From Actinomadura rifamycini DSM 43936 (lineage in GTDB: Bacteria; Actinomycetota; Actinomycetes; Streptosporangiales; Streptosporangiaceae): DNA of 64,000 nucleotides. Location: positions 248,001 through 312,000 of the forward strand of contig NZ_AULB01000010.1 in the NCBI RefSeq assembly GCF_000425065.1, read 5' to 3'. Shown piece by piece: positions 1 through 8,550 of the stretch. Position 1 is the stretch's first letter. Each line of letters opens with the position of its first letter. The translations under genes were made by a program, and so were the position numbers. The notes under the pieces are model-generated. The model did not search any database and was not told the origin of the DNA. It saw only the letters and a list, made by a program, of their open reading frames with translations.

Positions 1-1
1 G

Positions 2-310
2 ATATGGCGGGAGCTGATCGGCGACCCGGGCGCGATGGCGCGGGACGGCTACGACCTGGTGGTGGCGGAGGCGCGGATCCGGTTCCGTGAGGGCGCGCGG
101 TTCGACGAGCTGCTGGAGGTGCGGATGCCGGTGGCGCACGTGGGCGTGACGAGCATGGTGGTGCGTCCGGAGTTCCGGGTCGGCGAGCGGCTCCTGGCCG
201 ACGGGGAGGTGCGGCATGTGTTCATCGACCCGGCCGGCACGGGCAAGCGGGAGATGCCGCCGCAGGTGAGGACGGTGCTGGAGGGGCTGCACGCGGTGAA
301 CGGCGGGTGA
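2..310 (+). CDS. Acyl-CoA thioesterase (hotdog fold), 5'-truncated
   Basis: The gene enters from the left edge; 102 codons and the TGA stop are present. The visible part reads like the second half of a 4HBT/FadM-type thioesterase: a strand beginning DGYDLVVAEARI, a central VAHVGVTSMVVRPEF strand, then VRHVFIDPAGTGKREMPPQV, matching the family ending in which a Val/Asp strand precedes a Pro-rich turn and a helix that trims substrate specificity. The N-terminal catalytic Asp region is outside the window, so activity cannot be judged. Members hydrolyse acyl-CoA thioesters in the cytoplasm; the substrate is unknown. The next gene starts 76 bp downstream on the same strand. Confidence 0.75.
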   Translation: MWRELIGDPGAMARDGYDLVVAEARIRFREGARFDELLEVRMPVAHVGVTSMVVRPEFRVGERLLADGEVRHVFIDPAGTGKREMPPQVRTVLEGLHAVNGG

Positions 311-386
311 CGGACGCCCCGCCCCGCGGCCCCCCGCCGCGGGACGGGACGTCGCGATGACGGCGGATCGCCCGGGGAGGACTACT

Positions 387-3155
387 ATGCGCCGGGTGAG
401 CTGGCAGGGGGCCGGGGCGCAGCCCGGCGGAACCGGGAGCGGGCCGGGCGGAGATCTGTTCGCCTCGGTCGAGGGCAACGTGCGTGAACTGGTGGCGTCC
501 CCGTGGTGGCAGACGGCGCCGCCCGCCGAGCGCGCCGCGCAGATCGCGGCGCGGATGCTGTGGGGCGCGGGCGAGTGGTGGCTGTACGGCGCGTGGGGCC
601 GCTGGTACCGGTGCGGGCTGGACGGGGCGTGGCACCCGTGCCCGCCGCCGGCCGACCCGGCCGACCGGGCGGTGGCGGTCCCGGCGCAGCGCGGCGCGGG
701 GACGCCGCCGCTGCCGCCGCAGCTGTTCCCGACGGGCCCCGACCTGGCGGCGGGCCGGGTCGCGCCGCTGGGGTTCCTCGGCCCGGTGCCCGACACCTCG
801 GTCGTGGCGCGGGTCTCGCAGGCGATCACGACGGCGCTCGCGGTGAACCCGGCTCAGTTCGCGCAGCGCGACCCGATGTTCCAGCCGGGGACGCCGTCCA
901 CGATCGCCGCCGCGTGGGGCGCGCTGCTGTGGTGCGCGGGATCCCCGGTGGTGCTGACCGAGCATCCGCTGATCGAGTCGTTCATCCCGTTCCTGACGAC
1001 CCCGGCCGAGCGGCTGCACTGGATGATGCCGCCGGACTTCGGGACGCTCGCCGGCTACTACGTGCACCGGCTCGGCGCGGGCGACGGCGGCGGCGCCGCC
1101 CACATCGCGCGGGTGATGTACGAGGTCGCGGCGGGGCTGCAGGCCGACCCGCGGTTCCGTCCGGGCGCGGACGCGCTGGCGGCGGTGACGGCGGCGTCGC
1201 TGCGGATGGTGAACCAGGACATGGCGACCGTCCGGTACGGGCCGGAGGCGATCCTGCAGGAGTGGCGGCGCCGCTGCCCGGCCGAGTTCGCCACCCCGAT
1301 GGTCCGCGACACCTCCCCCGGCGAGTTCCTGCGGCTGGCCCTGTACGACCTGCAGCAGATCGTCGCGCAGATCACCGGCCCGCGGCGGCCGGCGGCGGGC
1401 GGCCGCGCCCACGACGAGGTGCGCCGCGCGGGGGTGGCGGTGCTGGCGGCGGACCTGCAGGCGGCGCCGGGCGCGCTGCCGGCGCTGCAGCGGTGGCTTG
1501 ACCCCGACGGCGCCCGCACGGCGCAGGCCGTCCTGAGCGACCCGGCGCACCCGGGGCGGGCGCTGTGGCCGCGGGACGGGCGGCTGCCGGAGGCGCTGCG
1601 CACCGATGACGCCGACCTGCTGGCGTCGCTGCTGGCGACCACCTACACGCTGGGGCTGACGTGGTGCCGGCTGGCGCAGGTGCCGCCGCCGGCGACGGGG
1701 TTCGCGGTGCCGCAGGCGGCCGCGGCGGAGCTGACGTCCCCGGCGATGCACAGCCCGCCGTCGACCGACGAGCTGTCGGCGTGGGACATCATCAAGGCGG
1801 CGCGCGCGCACATGGCGGCGGAGCGCGCCGCGTCGGGCGGCGACGAGCCGGTCGCGCCGCGCGCGGTAGCGCAGCGGGAGCCGTCGGGGCCGCCGCCGGC
1901 GGCCGCACCGGTCGAGCCTCCCGCGGCGCCGCCCGTCTCCCCCGCGCCCGCTCCGGCGCCGGAACCGGCGGCCCCCGCACCGGACCCGGTCCCGGCCGCT
2001 CCGGTGCCGCCGCCGGAACCGCCGCCTCCGGCGTGGCCGCAGGCCGAGCCCGCGGCCGCGGCGCCCGACGCCGGCGCCGGTCCCGAACCGCAGTGGCCGG
2101 GCGAGCCCCGCACGCAACTGGACTCCGGCGGGTTCCGCACCCAGCTCGACCCGGCACCGGCCTGGCCGGGCGCGGGCCCGGCCGCGGCGCCGCCCGAACC
2201 GGCCCCGGCGGCGGCCGACCCCGCGTCGCCCCCGCCGCCTCCGGTGCCGGACTGGGCGCGGGACGCCGACCGCGAGGCGGGCGGGGAACTGCCGCCGCCG
2301 CCCGCGCCGGTGCCCGCTCCGCCGCCGCCGCTGCCCCCGGCGCCCGCCCCCGACCAGGGCGCGCACGTCGCCGAGGCGTACGGGATCCGGTTCCTGTGCG
2401 GCGCCGACGACATCGAGCGGGTCGTCACCGAGGTGCGGCGTCGCGGCAAGTGGGCGCGGCGGCTGCGCGGGCAGCAGGTGTCGAGCGCGTCGGCGCCGGC
2501 GCTGCTGCTGATCGGCGGGCCGTCCAGCGGGCAGCGGCGGCTGGCGCGGATGGTGGCGCGGGCGCTGGCGGAGGTGGAGGCGTCCAGCGGCGAGGTCCGC
2601 GCGGTGCACGCCGAGGACTTGCGCGAGCGCGGCCCGGAGGGGCTGCGTGCGGCGCTGGAGGAGCACGCCGGGCACGTCCTGCTGCTCGACGGGCTGGACG
2701 CGCTGATCCTGGACGAGGACCAGGGCCCGGCGTACGCGACGGTGCTGTACCGGACGCGACTGGAGGGCGTGAACGACACGGCGCTGCTGGGCACGTGCGG
2801 CCCGGACCGGGTCGGCGAGCTGTCGGCGGCGTCGCCGGAGCTGGTGACGGACCTGCGTGCGGTGCGGCTGCCGGATCTGGCCGAGCCGCGGGCGCGGGCG
2901 GCGCTGGTGGGGCTGCTGGCGCAGGAGCGGTCGCTGCGGCTGGGCGCGGACGCGTGGGCGGTGGTCGACCGGGAGATCGGCGGGCTGCGGCCGCGGGGCC
3001 GGCTGACGGGCGCGCGGCTGGTGGAGGCGTATCTGGACCGGGCGGCGACGCGGCGGCTGGGCAGCGCGGAGGAGACGCAGGCGCTGGAGGAGGAGACACT
3101 GTCGCTGACGGCGTCGGATTTCGCGGGGCTGGCGGCGGAGCTGTCGGGCCGCTGA
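387..3155 (+). CDS. Large proline-rich protein with C-terminal degenerate P-loop (AAA-like) domain
   Basis: About 922 residues. ATG 387 is chosen because GGGGAGG lies 6 nt upstream; an in-frame ATG at 357 has no such site. Residues 1-480 form a globular, Trp-rich region (SPWWQ, GEWWLYGAWGRWY) that I do not recognise. Residues about 487-660 are an Ala/Pro linker. Residues about 690-920 look like an AAA-type ATPase: LLLIGGPSSGQRRLA occupies the Walker A position but Gln replaces the usual Lys, while HVLLLDGLDAL is a good Walker B. A helical bundle follows, as in CbxX/CfxQ-like ATPases. Without the P-loop Lys it may bind but not hydrolyse nucleotide. It could be a scaffold in a secretion or envelope complex; that is speculation. 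Confidence 0.6.
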   Translation: MRRVSWQGAGAQPGGTGSGPGGDLFASVEGNVRELVASPWWQTAPPAERAAQIAARMLWGAGEWWLYGAWGRWYRCGLDGAWHPCPPPADPADRAVAVPAQRGAGTPPLPPQLFPTGPDLAAGRVAPLGFLGPVPDTSVVARVSQAITTALAVNPAQFAQRDPMFQPGTPSTIAAAWGALLWCAGSPVVLTEHPLIESFIPFLTTPAERLHWMMPPDFGTLAGYYVHRLGAGDGGGAAHIARVMYEVAAGLQADPRFRPGADALAAVTAASLRMVNQDMATVRYGPEAILQEWRRRCPAEFATPMVRDTSPGEFLRLALYDLQQIVAQITGPRRPAAGGRAHDEVRRAGVAVLAADLQAAPGALPALQRWLDPDGARTAQAVLSDPAHPGRALWPRDGRLPEALRTDDADLLASLLATTYTLGLTWCRLAQVPPPATGFAVPQAAAAELTSPAMHSPPSTDELSAWDIIKAARAHMAAERAASGGDEPVAPRAVAQREPSGPPPAAAPVEPPAAPPVSPAPAPAPEPAAPAPDPVPAAPVPPPEPPPPAWPQAEPAAAAPDAGAGPEPQWPGEPRTQLDSGGFRTQLDPAPAWPGAGPAAAPPEPAPAAADPASPPPPPVPDWARDADREAGGELPPPPAPVPAPPPPLPPAPAPDQGAHVAEAYGIRFLCGADDIERVVTEVRRRGKWARRLRGQQVSSASAPALLLIGGPSSGQRRLARMVARALAEVEASSGEVRAVHAEDLRERGPEGLRAALEEHAGHVLLLDGLDALILDEDQGPAYATVLYRTRLEGVNDTALLGTCGPDRVGELSAASPELVTDLRAVRLPDLAEPRARAALVGLLAQERSLRLGADAWAVVDREIGGLRPRGRLTGARLVEAYLDRAATRRLGSAEETQALEEETLSLTASDFAGLAAELSGR

Positions 3156-3159
3156 CCGG

Positions 3160-3306
3160 TCACGGCCGCGCGCGTGTATCGGGTGGCCGCCCGGCGGAGA
3201 CGTTGCGCTCCAGCAGGCTCGCCTGTGAACTCAGCAGGTCGCACAGAACCTCCCGGTCGGCGAGGGAGCGGGCCACGACGCCGGCGAACCGCTCGGCGCG
3301 CCGGCG
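3160..3306 (-). pseudogene. Remnant of a TetR-family regulator (C-terminal fragment)
   Basis: Directly after the TAG stop of the ABC permease, and in the same frame, 48 codons remain open to a TGA at 3160-3162. They encode RAERFAGVVARSLADREVL followed by CDLLSSQASLLERNVS, which looks like the ligand-domain helices of TetR/AcrR regulators (compare LCxLLSAQAxVLExNVS). There is no start codon, no DNA-binding domain and no ribosome-binding site, so this is a decayed end of a regulator gene, perhaps a former regulator of the adjacent exporter. The alternative is chance in-frame coding similarity, but the match is long and specific for noise. Confidence 0.55.
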
Positions 3307-4065
3307 CTAGGCGTCGCGCGTGCACAGCAGCAGACCGCCGGTCAGCAGCGCCGCGGCGGCCCACCCGGCGGTCACACCGAGCCCGGCCCAGGGGCTGATG
3401 GGCAGGCCGCCGAGATCGGTGGTGGCCTGGATGGCGAGCCCGGCGCTCATCGGCGCGATCTTCTCCAGCAGGCGCTGCCAGTCCGGGTCGCTGATGGTCC
3501 GGGAGACGATCGGGACGATGTAGAGCAGGCCGAGGACGACGCCGATGCTGGTGGCCGAGTCCCGCACCGCGGTCGCGACACCGAGGCTGAGAAGGCCGAT
3601 CAGGACCAGGTAGAGGACCGTCCCGACGACCGCGCGCAGCGTCGGCCCGTCGGCCAGGGACAGGGCCCGGTCGCCGGGGTCGGGCAGGATGAGCCGCCCC
3701 GCGAGCACCGCCCCGAGGACGGCGACGGTCCCGCCGACGGCCACGACGCCGGTGAGAGCGACGGCCTTGGCCGCGAAGACCGTCGCCCGCCGCGGCACCG
3801 CCGCCAGAGTGGTGCGGATCATGCCCGAGCCGTACTCCCCGCTGACGACCAGCACCGCCAGGACGGCGACCAGCGCCTGGCCGAGGTAGACGCCCATGAG
3901 GGTCAGCTTGGTCGTGTCGCCGCCGCAGCCGCCGGCCGTGCAGTTCACCACCGACGTCGCCCCGGCGCCAAGGGCCACCGTCGCCGCGACGGTGCCGAGC
4001 AGCAGCCACAGCGGGCCGGCGACGGTCCGCATCTTCGTCCATTCCGCGTGCAGGGCGAGTCTCAC
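3307..4065 (-). CDS. ABC-2 type exporter permease (second subunit)
   Basis: 252 residues from GTG 4065. This start overlaps the stop of the upstream permease (GTGA) and has AGGAGGG 4 nt upstream; a longer frame to 4146 would run into the upstream gene. The protein begins VRLALHAEWTKMRTV, the standard N-terminal signature of these permeases, then shows about six membrane segments. A cytoplasmic motif SGEYGSGMIRTTLAAVPRR is shared with the neighbour's TTEYGNKMIRLTLAASPGR. It should form the membrane channel with the neighbouring permease and the ATPase. Third gene of an ATPase-permease-permease operon with overlapping ends. Confidence 0.85.
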   Translation of the reverse strand: MRLALHAEWTKMRTVAGPLWLLLGTVAATVALGAGATSVVNCTAGGCGGDTTKLTLMGVYLGQALVAVLAVLVVSGEYGSGMIRTTLAAVPRRATVFAAKAVALTGVVAVGGTVAVLGAVLAGRLILPDPGDRALSLADGPTLRAVVGTVLYLVLIGLLSLGVATAVRDSATSIGVVLGLLYIVPIVSRTISDPDWQRLLEKIAPMSAGLAIQATTDLGGLPISPWAGLGVTAGWAAAALLTGGLLLCTRDA

Positions 4066-5606
4066 GCGTCCCTCCTGCGGAGCAGGACCGCGGCCACGGT
4101 CAGACTCACCACCGCGTAAGCGGCCAACACGGCGAACCCGGCCCACGGCGCCAGCGGGTAGTAGCCGTTGTACGGCGTGTAATGGCCTGCGACCTGGTCG
4201 TACTCCACAAGCGTCTGCTGGACGGCGAAGGCCGCCCCCGGTGTCACCCGGGCCAGCCAGTCCGCCACGCTCGCGGGCATGAACGGGATGGCCATCAGGA
4301 TGTAGGGCAGCACGATGGCGACGACGACGGCGGTGACCGCGGCGGCGCTGTGCCGCAGGACGGCGCCGACGGAGAGGGCCAGGACCGAGGCGGTCGCGAG
4401 CAGCGCCGCGGTCCCGAGCGCCACCCGCAGTTCGGTCGCGGACGACACCGGGAAGATGTAGACGCCGTTGTCGCGGGCGAGCCGCTCACCGAGCGGAGTC
4501 GCGAGGATCGCCCCCGCCAGCCCGGCGACGAAGGTGACGCCCCCCAGCACGATCGCCTTGGCCACCAGCACCCGGCTCCGCCCCGGACTCGCGGCCAGGG
4601 TGAGGCGGATCATCTTGTTGCCGTACTCCGTGGTGATGAACAGCGCCCCCACGACGATCACCGCGATCAGCGCGGCGAAGGTGCCGGTGAGAATGTCCCG
4701 GAGGGTGCCGCCGGTCGGCAGGGTGTCGCGGATGGCGGGCGCTATGTCGCCGGCGCCGGTCACCGTGAACCCGCCGTCGGATCCGGTGAACGACCCCGAT
4801 GTGTTCTCCGGGTAGCCGGCGAAGCCGGGGGACTGCGCTCCCACCTGGTCACCGGTCCACCTCCCACCGGTCCGCCCACCATCGGCCCAGCCCCCTTGGA
4901 CGCGAAGATCCCCGAAGGCGGCCGTCGAGACGCTGCCGCGCGTGCCCATGCCGTCCAGGGCGGGCGGGGACGCGACGAACAGCCCGACCTGCACGGTCGA
5001 TCCGAGCCCGCTCACCCGCGCGGCGCCCACCTCGGTCCAGTTCGTGCCGTCGGTGGAGGCATAGCCGGTGATCGTGTCGCCCGAGCGGTCCAGCCGCAGC
5101 CGGCGGGGGGACTCGGCGGAGACCGGGCCGGGAAGGCCGGCCGTGTCGTTGACGTAGGCGTCCTGCATCCGCACGCCGTGGCCGCCGGTGACCATGATCG
5201 CCGCGTAGGGTGATCCCTGGCGGGTGCTCTCCTTGATGATGAGCCCGGCCTTCGCCCACGGCACGGTGCCGGGCCGCAGGTCCCCGGGTCCCTCGGGGAT
5301 GCTGCTCTCGAGCTCGGAGACGGAGACGGTGATGCCGCCGTCCCCGGTCAGCGGCTGGTGCACGAAGTAGAAGCTGTCGGTGACCGGCGCACCGCCCGGC
5401 CCGGTCGGAACGGGCGGTGCGCCCTTCTGATCGCTGCTGAACCCGGCGAGCACGGCGAACAGCACCGGCAGCAGCGCCGCGGCCACCATGCCGGTCCCCC
5501 AGCCGCGGACGGTCCGGAACTTGGTCCATTCCGCGTGCAGCACCTGGAGGAAGCCGTCCCGCCCGACCCGTCGGCCGGAGCGGTGAGACGTGGCGGTGGG
5601 GGTCAC
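4062..5606 (-). CDS. ABC-2 type exporter permease with extracytoplasmic beta-sandwich insertion
   Basis: 514 residues. It starts at ATG 5606, overlapping the ATPase stop by 4 nt. After LHAEWTKFRTVRGWG and the first membrane helix (about residues 37-58), roughly 230 residues face outward before five more helices (about 285-510). The insertion contains PWAKAGLIIKES, YAAIMVTGGHGVRMQ, LRLDRSGDTITGYAS and TDGTNWTEVG, the pattern of DUF1349/LamG-like concanavalin folds. That suggests an external ligand-binding module on the exporter, perhaps for peptide, glycan or lipid; the ligand is unknown. The membrane half carries the EYGNKMIRLTLA motif of the family. Function as an export or antimicrobial-resistance permease is inferred from the operon and the divergent two-component system. 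Confidence 0.8.
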   Translation of the reverse strand: MTPTATSHRSGRRVGRDGFLQVLHAEWTKFRTVRGWGTGMVAAALLPVLFAVLAGFSSDQKGAPPVPTGPGGAPVTDSFYFVHQPLTGDGGITVSVSELESSIPEGPGDLRPGTVPWAKAGLIIKESTRQGSPYAAIMVTGGHGVRMQDAYVNDTAGLPGPVSAESPRRLRLDRSGDTITGYASTDGTNWTEVGAARVSGLGSTVQVGLFVASPPALDGMGTRGSVSTAAFGDLRVQGGWADGGRTGGRWTGDQVGAQSPGFAGYPENTSGSFTGSDGGFTVTGAGDIAPAIRDTLPTGGTLRDILTGTFAALIAVIVVGALFITTEYGNKMIRLTLAASPGRSRVLVAKAIVLGGVTFVAGLAGAILATPLGERLARDNGVYIFPVSSATELRVALGTAALLATASVLALSVGAVLRHSAAAVTAVVVAIVLPYILMAIPFMPASVADWLARVTPGAAFAVQQTLVEYDQVAGHYTPYNGYYPLAPWAGFAVLAAYAVVSLTVAAVLLRRRDA

Positions 5607-6538
5607 CGCGGGACCTCCGTGGGCGTCGCGGCGCGGAACTCGACCGCCTCGCGGGTGAGCTCCAGGTAGACGTCCTCGAGGGTGGCGCGGTGGGCCGATA
5701 CCTCGGAGAACGGCACCGCGCCCTGGCTGAGCAGCGTCACGATCCGATCCGCGGGCAGGCCCGAAACGGTGATGGTGTCGCGTCCGGTGGCCGTCGCGGT
5801 CGCACCCGCATCCGCGAGCACCCCCATCGCGTGCGTCCCGGCCGCGGTCCGCACGGCCACCCGGTTCCTGGAGGCGGCCGCGATCAGGTCGGCCACGCCG
5901 GCGTCGGCGATGGCCTTGCCGCGCCCGACCACGACGAGGTGGTCGGCGGTGTCCTGCACCTCGCTCATCAGGTGGCTGGAGACCAGCACGGCGCGGCCCT
6001 GAGCGGCCAGCGACCGCAGGAAGCCGCGCATCCAGACGATGCCGTCGGGGTCCATGCCGTTGAACGGCTCATCGAGCATGATGATCGGCGGGTCGCCCAG
6101 CAGGGCCGCGGCGATCCCGAGCCGCTGCCGCATGCCCAGCGAGTAGCCGCCGGCCTTGCGCCGGGCCGCCGGGGCCAGGCCGACCTGCTCGATCACCTGG
6201 TCCACCCGCCGCGCGGCCAGGCCCTGCGAATGCGCCAGCCACAGCAGGTGGTTGCGGCCACTGCGGCCGGGGTGCGGCGCTGCCGCGTCCAGCAGTGAAC
6301 CGACATGGTTCAGCGGCCGCCGAAGACTGCGGTACGGCTTGCCCTCGATGAGCGCGGTGCCTTCCTCGACCGCGTCCAGGCCGAGGATCACCCGCATCGT
6401 GGTGGACTTCCCGGCCCCGTTCGGCCCCACCAAGCCGGTCACCACTCCCGGGCGGACGGCAAAGGACATGCCGTCGAGGGCCAGGTCCGGCCCGTACCGC
6501 TTGCGCAGCCCGGCGGCGACGATCCCCGGGGCACTCAT
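5603..6538 (-). CDS. ABC transporter ATP-binding protein
   Basis: 311 residues from ATG 6538 (MSAPGIVAAGLRKRYG). Walker A is GPNGAGKST, the signature motif YSLGMRQRLGIA, Walker B PIIMLDEPFNGMDP, and the H-loop SSHLMSE. The C-terminal 80 residues form the extra domain typical of drug/bacteriocin exporters of the CcmA/BcrA type. It energises the two permeases encoded immediately downstream with 4-nt overlaps. It is transcribed divergently from a response-regulator gene across 180 bp that contains a 10-bp inverted repeat, consistent with control by that two-component system. The substrate is unknown. Confidence 0.9.
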   Translation of the reverse strand: MSAPGIVAAGLRKRYGPDLALDGMSFAVRPGVVTGLVGPNGAGKSTTMRVILGLDAVEEGTALIEGKPYRSLRRPLNHVGSLLDAAAPHPGRSGRNHLLWLAHSQGLAARRVDQVIEQVGLAPAARRKAGGYSLGMRQRLGIAAALLGDPPIIMLDEPFNGMDPDGIVWMRGFLRSLAAQGRAVLVSSHLMSEVQDTADHLVVVGRGKAIADAGVADLIAAASRNRVAVRTAAGTHAMGVLADAGATATATGRDTITVSGLPADRIVTLLSQGAVPFSEVSAHRATLEDVYLELTREAVEFRAATPTEVPR

Positions 6539-6600
6539 CGCAGCGAGCCCATGGTTCGCAATGCACTCATGCCGACGGTTGTACGCGGCACCCGGGTCCG

Positions 6601-6627
6601 GCCCGGTCGCAGCGGCCGCGACCGGGC
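6601..6627. promoter_or_regulatory. Inverted repeat in exporter / two-component divergent region
   Basis: Perfect 10-bp arms (GCCCGGTCGC / GCGACCGGGC) around a 7-nt loop, between the ABC operon (minus) and the response-regulator gene (plus). It may be a regulator site or a leader hairpin; symmetry is the only direct evidence. Confidence 0.3.
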
Positions 6628-6718
6628 TGAGACCGGGGATCTGGCATCGTTGACGAATGGCACCTCGACCCCGTGGACGGATCGGCCGCCCCGCCCGCAC
6701 GACGGCCGGCGGTGAGCG

Positions 6719-7384
6719 GTGGTGAGGGTCCTCGTCGTCGAGGACTTCGAGGTCCTCGCCCGCTCCCTCGGGACCGGGCTGCGCCGCGAGGGCATGGCCG
6801 TCGACGTCGTCCTGGACGGGACCGCCGCCCTCGACCGCCTGGCCGTCACCCGCTACGACGTGGTGATCCTCGACCGCGACCTGCCCGGCGTCCACGGGGA
6901 CGAGGTCTGCCGGCGGCTCGCCCACGACCGCCGCGACACCCGCGTGCTGATGCTCACCGCCTCCGGCACGATCGAGGACCGCGTCGACGGCCTCAGCCTG
7001 GGCGCCGACGACTACCTGCCCAAGCCGTTCGCGTTCGCCGAACTGGTCGCCCGCGTCCGTGCTCTGGCCCGCCGCGCCACCCCGCCGCTACCGCCCACCC
7101 TGGCATGCGGGGACATCACCCTCGATCCGGCCCGCCGCACCGCGTTCCGGGCCGGCCGGCGCCTCGAGCTGAGCCCCAAGGAGTTCGCCCTGCTCGAATG
7201 CCTGCTCGCCGCACCGGGCCTGGTCATCTCCGCTGAGGAGCTACTCGAACGCGTCTGGGACGAGGCCGCCGACCCCTTCAGCAGCGCCGTCAAGCACACC
7301 ATGCACCGGTTGCGGGCCAAACTCGGCGACCCGCCCGTGATCGAGACCGTCCGCCAGGGCGGCTACCGCATCGGGTCGACATGA
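6719..7384 (+). CDS. OmpR/PhoB-family response regulator
   Basis: 221 residues; tandem GTG codons at 6719 and 6722 are both possible starts and neither has a strong ribosome-binding site. Receiver domain 1-115: acidic pair VVEDF, phosphoacceptor in ILDRDLPG (Asp 52), Thr in LMLTAS, Lys in LPKPF. The winged-helix domain at about 125-220 has the OmpR pattern (ELSPKEFALLECLL, VKHTMHRLRAKLG, IETVRQGGYRI). Its end overlaps the sensor-kinase start (ATGA), so the two are coupled. Divergence from the ABC exporter suggests that operon is its target, as in BceRS/VraRS-like resistance modules. Confidence 0.93.
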   Translation: MVRVLVVEDFEVLARSLGTGLRREGMAVDVVLDGTAALDRLAVTRYDVVILDRDLPGVHGDEVCRRLAHDRRDTRVLMLTASGTIEDRVDGLSLGADDYLPKPFAFAELVARVRALARRATPPLPPTLACGDITLDPARRTAFRAGRRLELSPKEFALLECLLAAPGLVISAEELLERVWDEAADPFSSAVKHTMHRLRAKLGDPPVIETVRQGGYRIGST

Positions 7385-8550
7385 CCTCCCCGCAGCCCGC
7401 CAGAAGGTCCCTGCAGACACGGCTCGCGCTCGCCTACGCGGCGGGCATCTACGCCGCCGGGGTCTTCGTGCTCGTCCTCGTGCTCGTTCCGCTGGCCAGC
7501 GTCGACGCGGCCACGCCCAAGGGCCGGCCCTCATCGAGCGTGACCACCGGAGCCGGGCGCGGGATCAGCCTGGCCCAGCTCCTCACCGGGTCCGCCGTCG
7601 CCCTGGTCGTCCTGATTCCCGTCGCCCTGGCCCTCGGCTGGTTCGTCGCCGGCCGGTTCCTGCACCCGCTGCGCACCATCACCGCCACCGCCAAGAACAT
7701 CTCCACCGGCAACCTGCACCGGCGCCTCGACCTCGGCGAGCCCGCAGACGAGCTGACCGAGCTCGGCCGCACCCTCGACGACCTGTTCGCCCGCCTCCAA
7801 GCCTCCTTCGACGCCCAACGCCACTTCGTCGCCAACGCCTCCCACGAGCTGCGCACCCCCCTGGCCGGGCTGCGCACCCTCCTCGAGGTCGCTCTCGCCG
7901 ACCCCGATGCCGACACCGACACGCTGCGCTCGGCCTGCCGGGAGGCCCTCGCCCTCGGCGAACACCAAGAGGGGCTCGTCCGAGCACTGCTCGCTCTGGC
8001 CACCAGCGAGCGAGGTGTCACCCGCTGGGACAGCCTCGACCTCGCCCAAGTCGTCGAAGGAGCGCTCGCCTCCCGCCGCGCCCAAGCAGCGGCGAGAGGC
8101 GTCGACCTCGCCGAACACCTAACGCCCGCGGTGGCGGCCGGGGACCCGAAACTGATCGAGAGCCTCGTCGCCAACCTCATCGACAACGCCATCCGCCACA
8201 ACCACGCAGGCGGGCACGTGGACATCACGACTCAGACTTCCGGCACGCGGGTGGTCCTGACGGTCGCCAACAGCGGGCCGGTCATCCCCGGCAACGAGAT
8301 CCGGCGCCTCTTTCACCCCTTCCAAAGATTGGCGCCCGATCGCAACGGCCGCCGCGACGGCTACGGTCTCGGCCTCGCCATCGTCGACGCCGTCGCCCAA
8401 GCCCACCACGCCGCCCTCACCGCCGACGCACGCGCCGAAGGCGGCCTGTCCATCGCCGTACAGTTCGCGCACGTGCCCCATCCGCCCCATCCGCCCCATC
8501 CACACCTCCAACATGAGGGGAAAGGGCTTCGCGGCGCGTCCCGAAGATGA
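7381..8550 (+). CDS. Sensor histidine kinase
   Basis: 389 residues. Two membrane helices (about 15-40 and 65-90) flank a short external loop of only some 25 residues, so it probably senses at the membrane or through the exporter. A HAMP segment follows (FLHPLRTITATAKNIS). The HisKA box is ANASHELRTPLAGL, with His about 155. The HATPase domain has an N box (LVANLIDNAIRHN), a D/F box and GYGLGLAIVDAVA. The tail repeats His-Pro (HPPHPPHPH), an oddity with no known role. It is translationally coupled to the response regulator upstream. Short-loop kinases next to ABC exporters commonly detect cell-wall antibiotics; this is inferred. Confidence 0.92.
   Translation: MTSPQPARRSLQTRLALAYAAGIYAAGVFVLVLVLVPLASVDAATPKGRPSSSVTTGAGRGISLAQLLTGSAVALVVLIPVALALGWFVAGRFLHPLRTITATAKNISTGNLHRRLDLGEPADELTELGRTLDDLFARLQASFDAQRHFVANASHELRTPLAGLRTLLEVALADPDADTDTLRSACREALALGEHQEGLVRALLALATSERGVTRWDSLDLAQVVEGALASRRAQAAARGVDLAEHLTPAVAAGDPKLIESLVANLIDNAIRHNHAGGHVDITTQTSGTRVVLTVANSGPVIPGNEIRRLFHPFQRLAPDRNGRRDGYGLGLAIVDAVAQAHHAALTADARAEGGLSIAVQFAHVPHPPHPPHPHLQHEGKGLRGASRR

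Noticed and set aside
222..2675. Long minus-strand frame opposite the first large gene
   Set aside because: Arg/Ala/Gly-biased shadow frame with no motif, no ribosome-binding site, and a real gene on the other strand.
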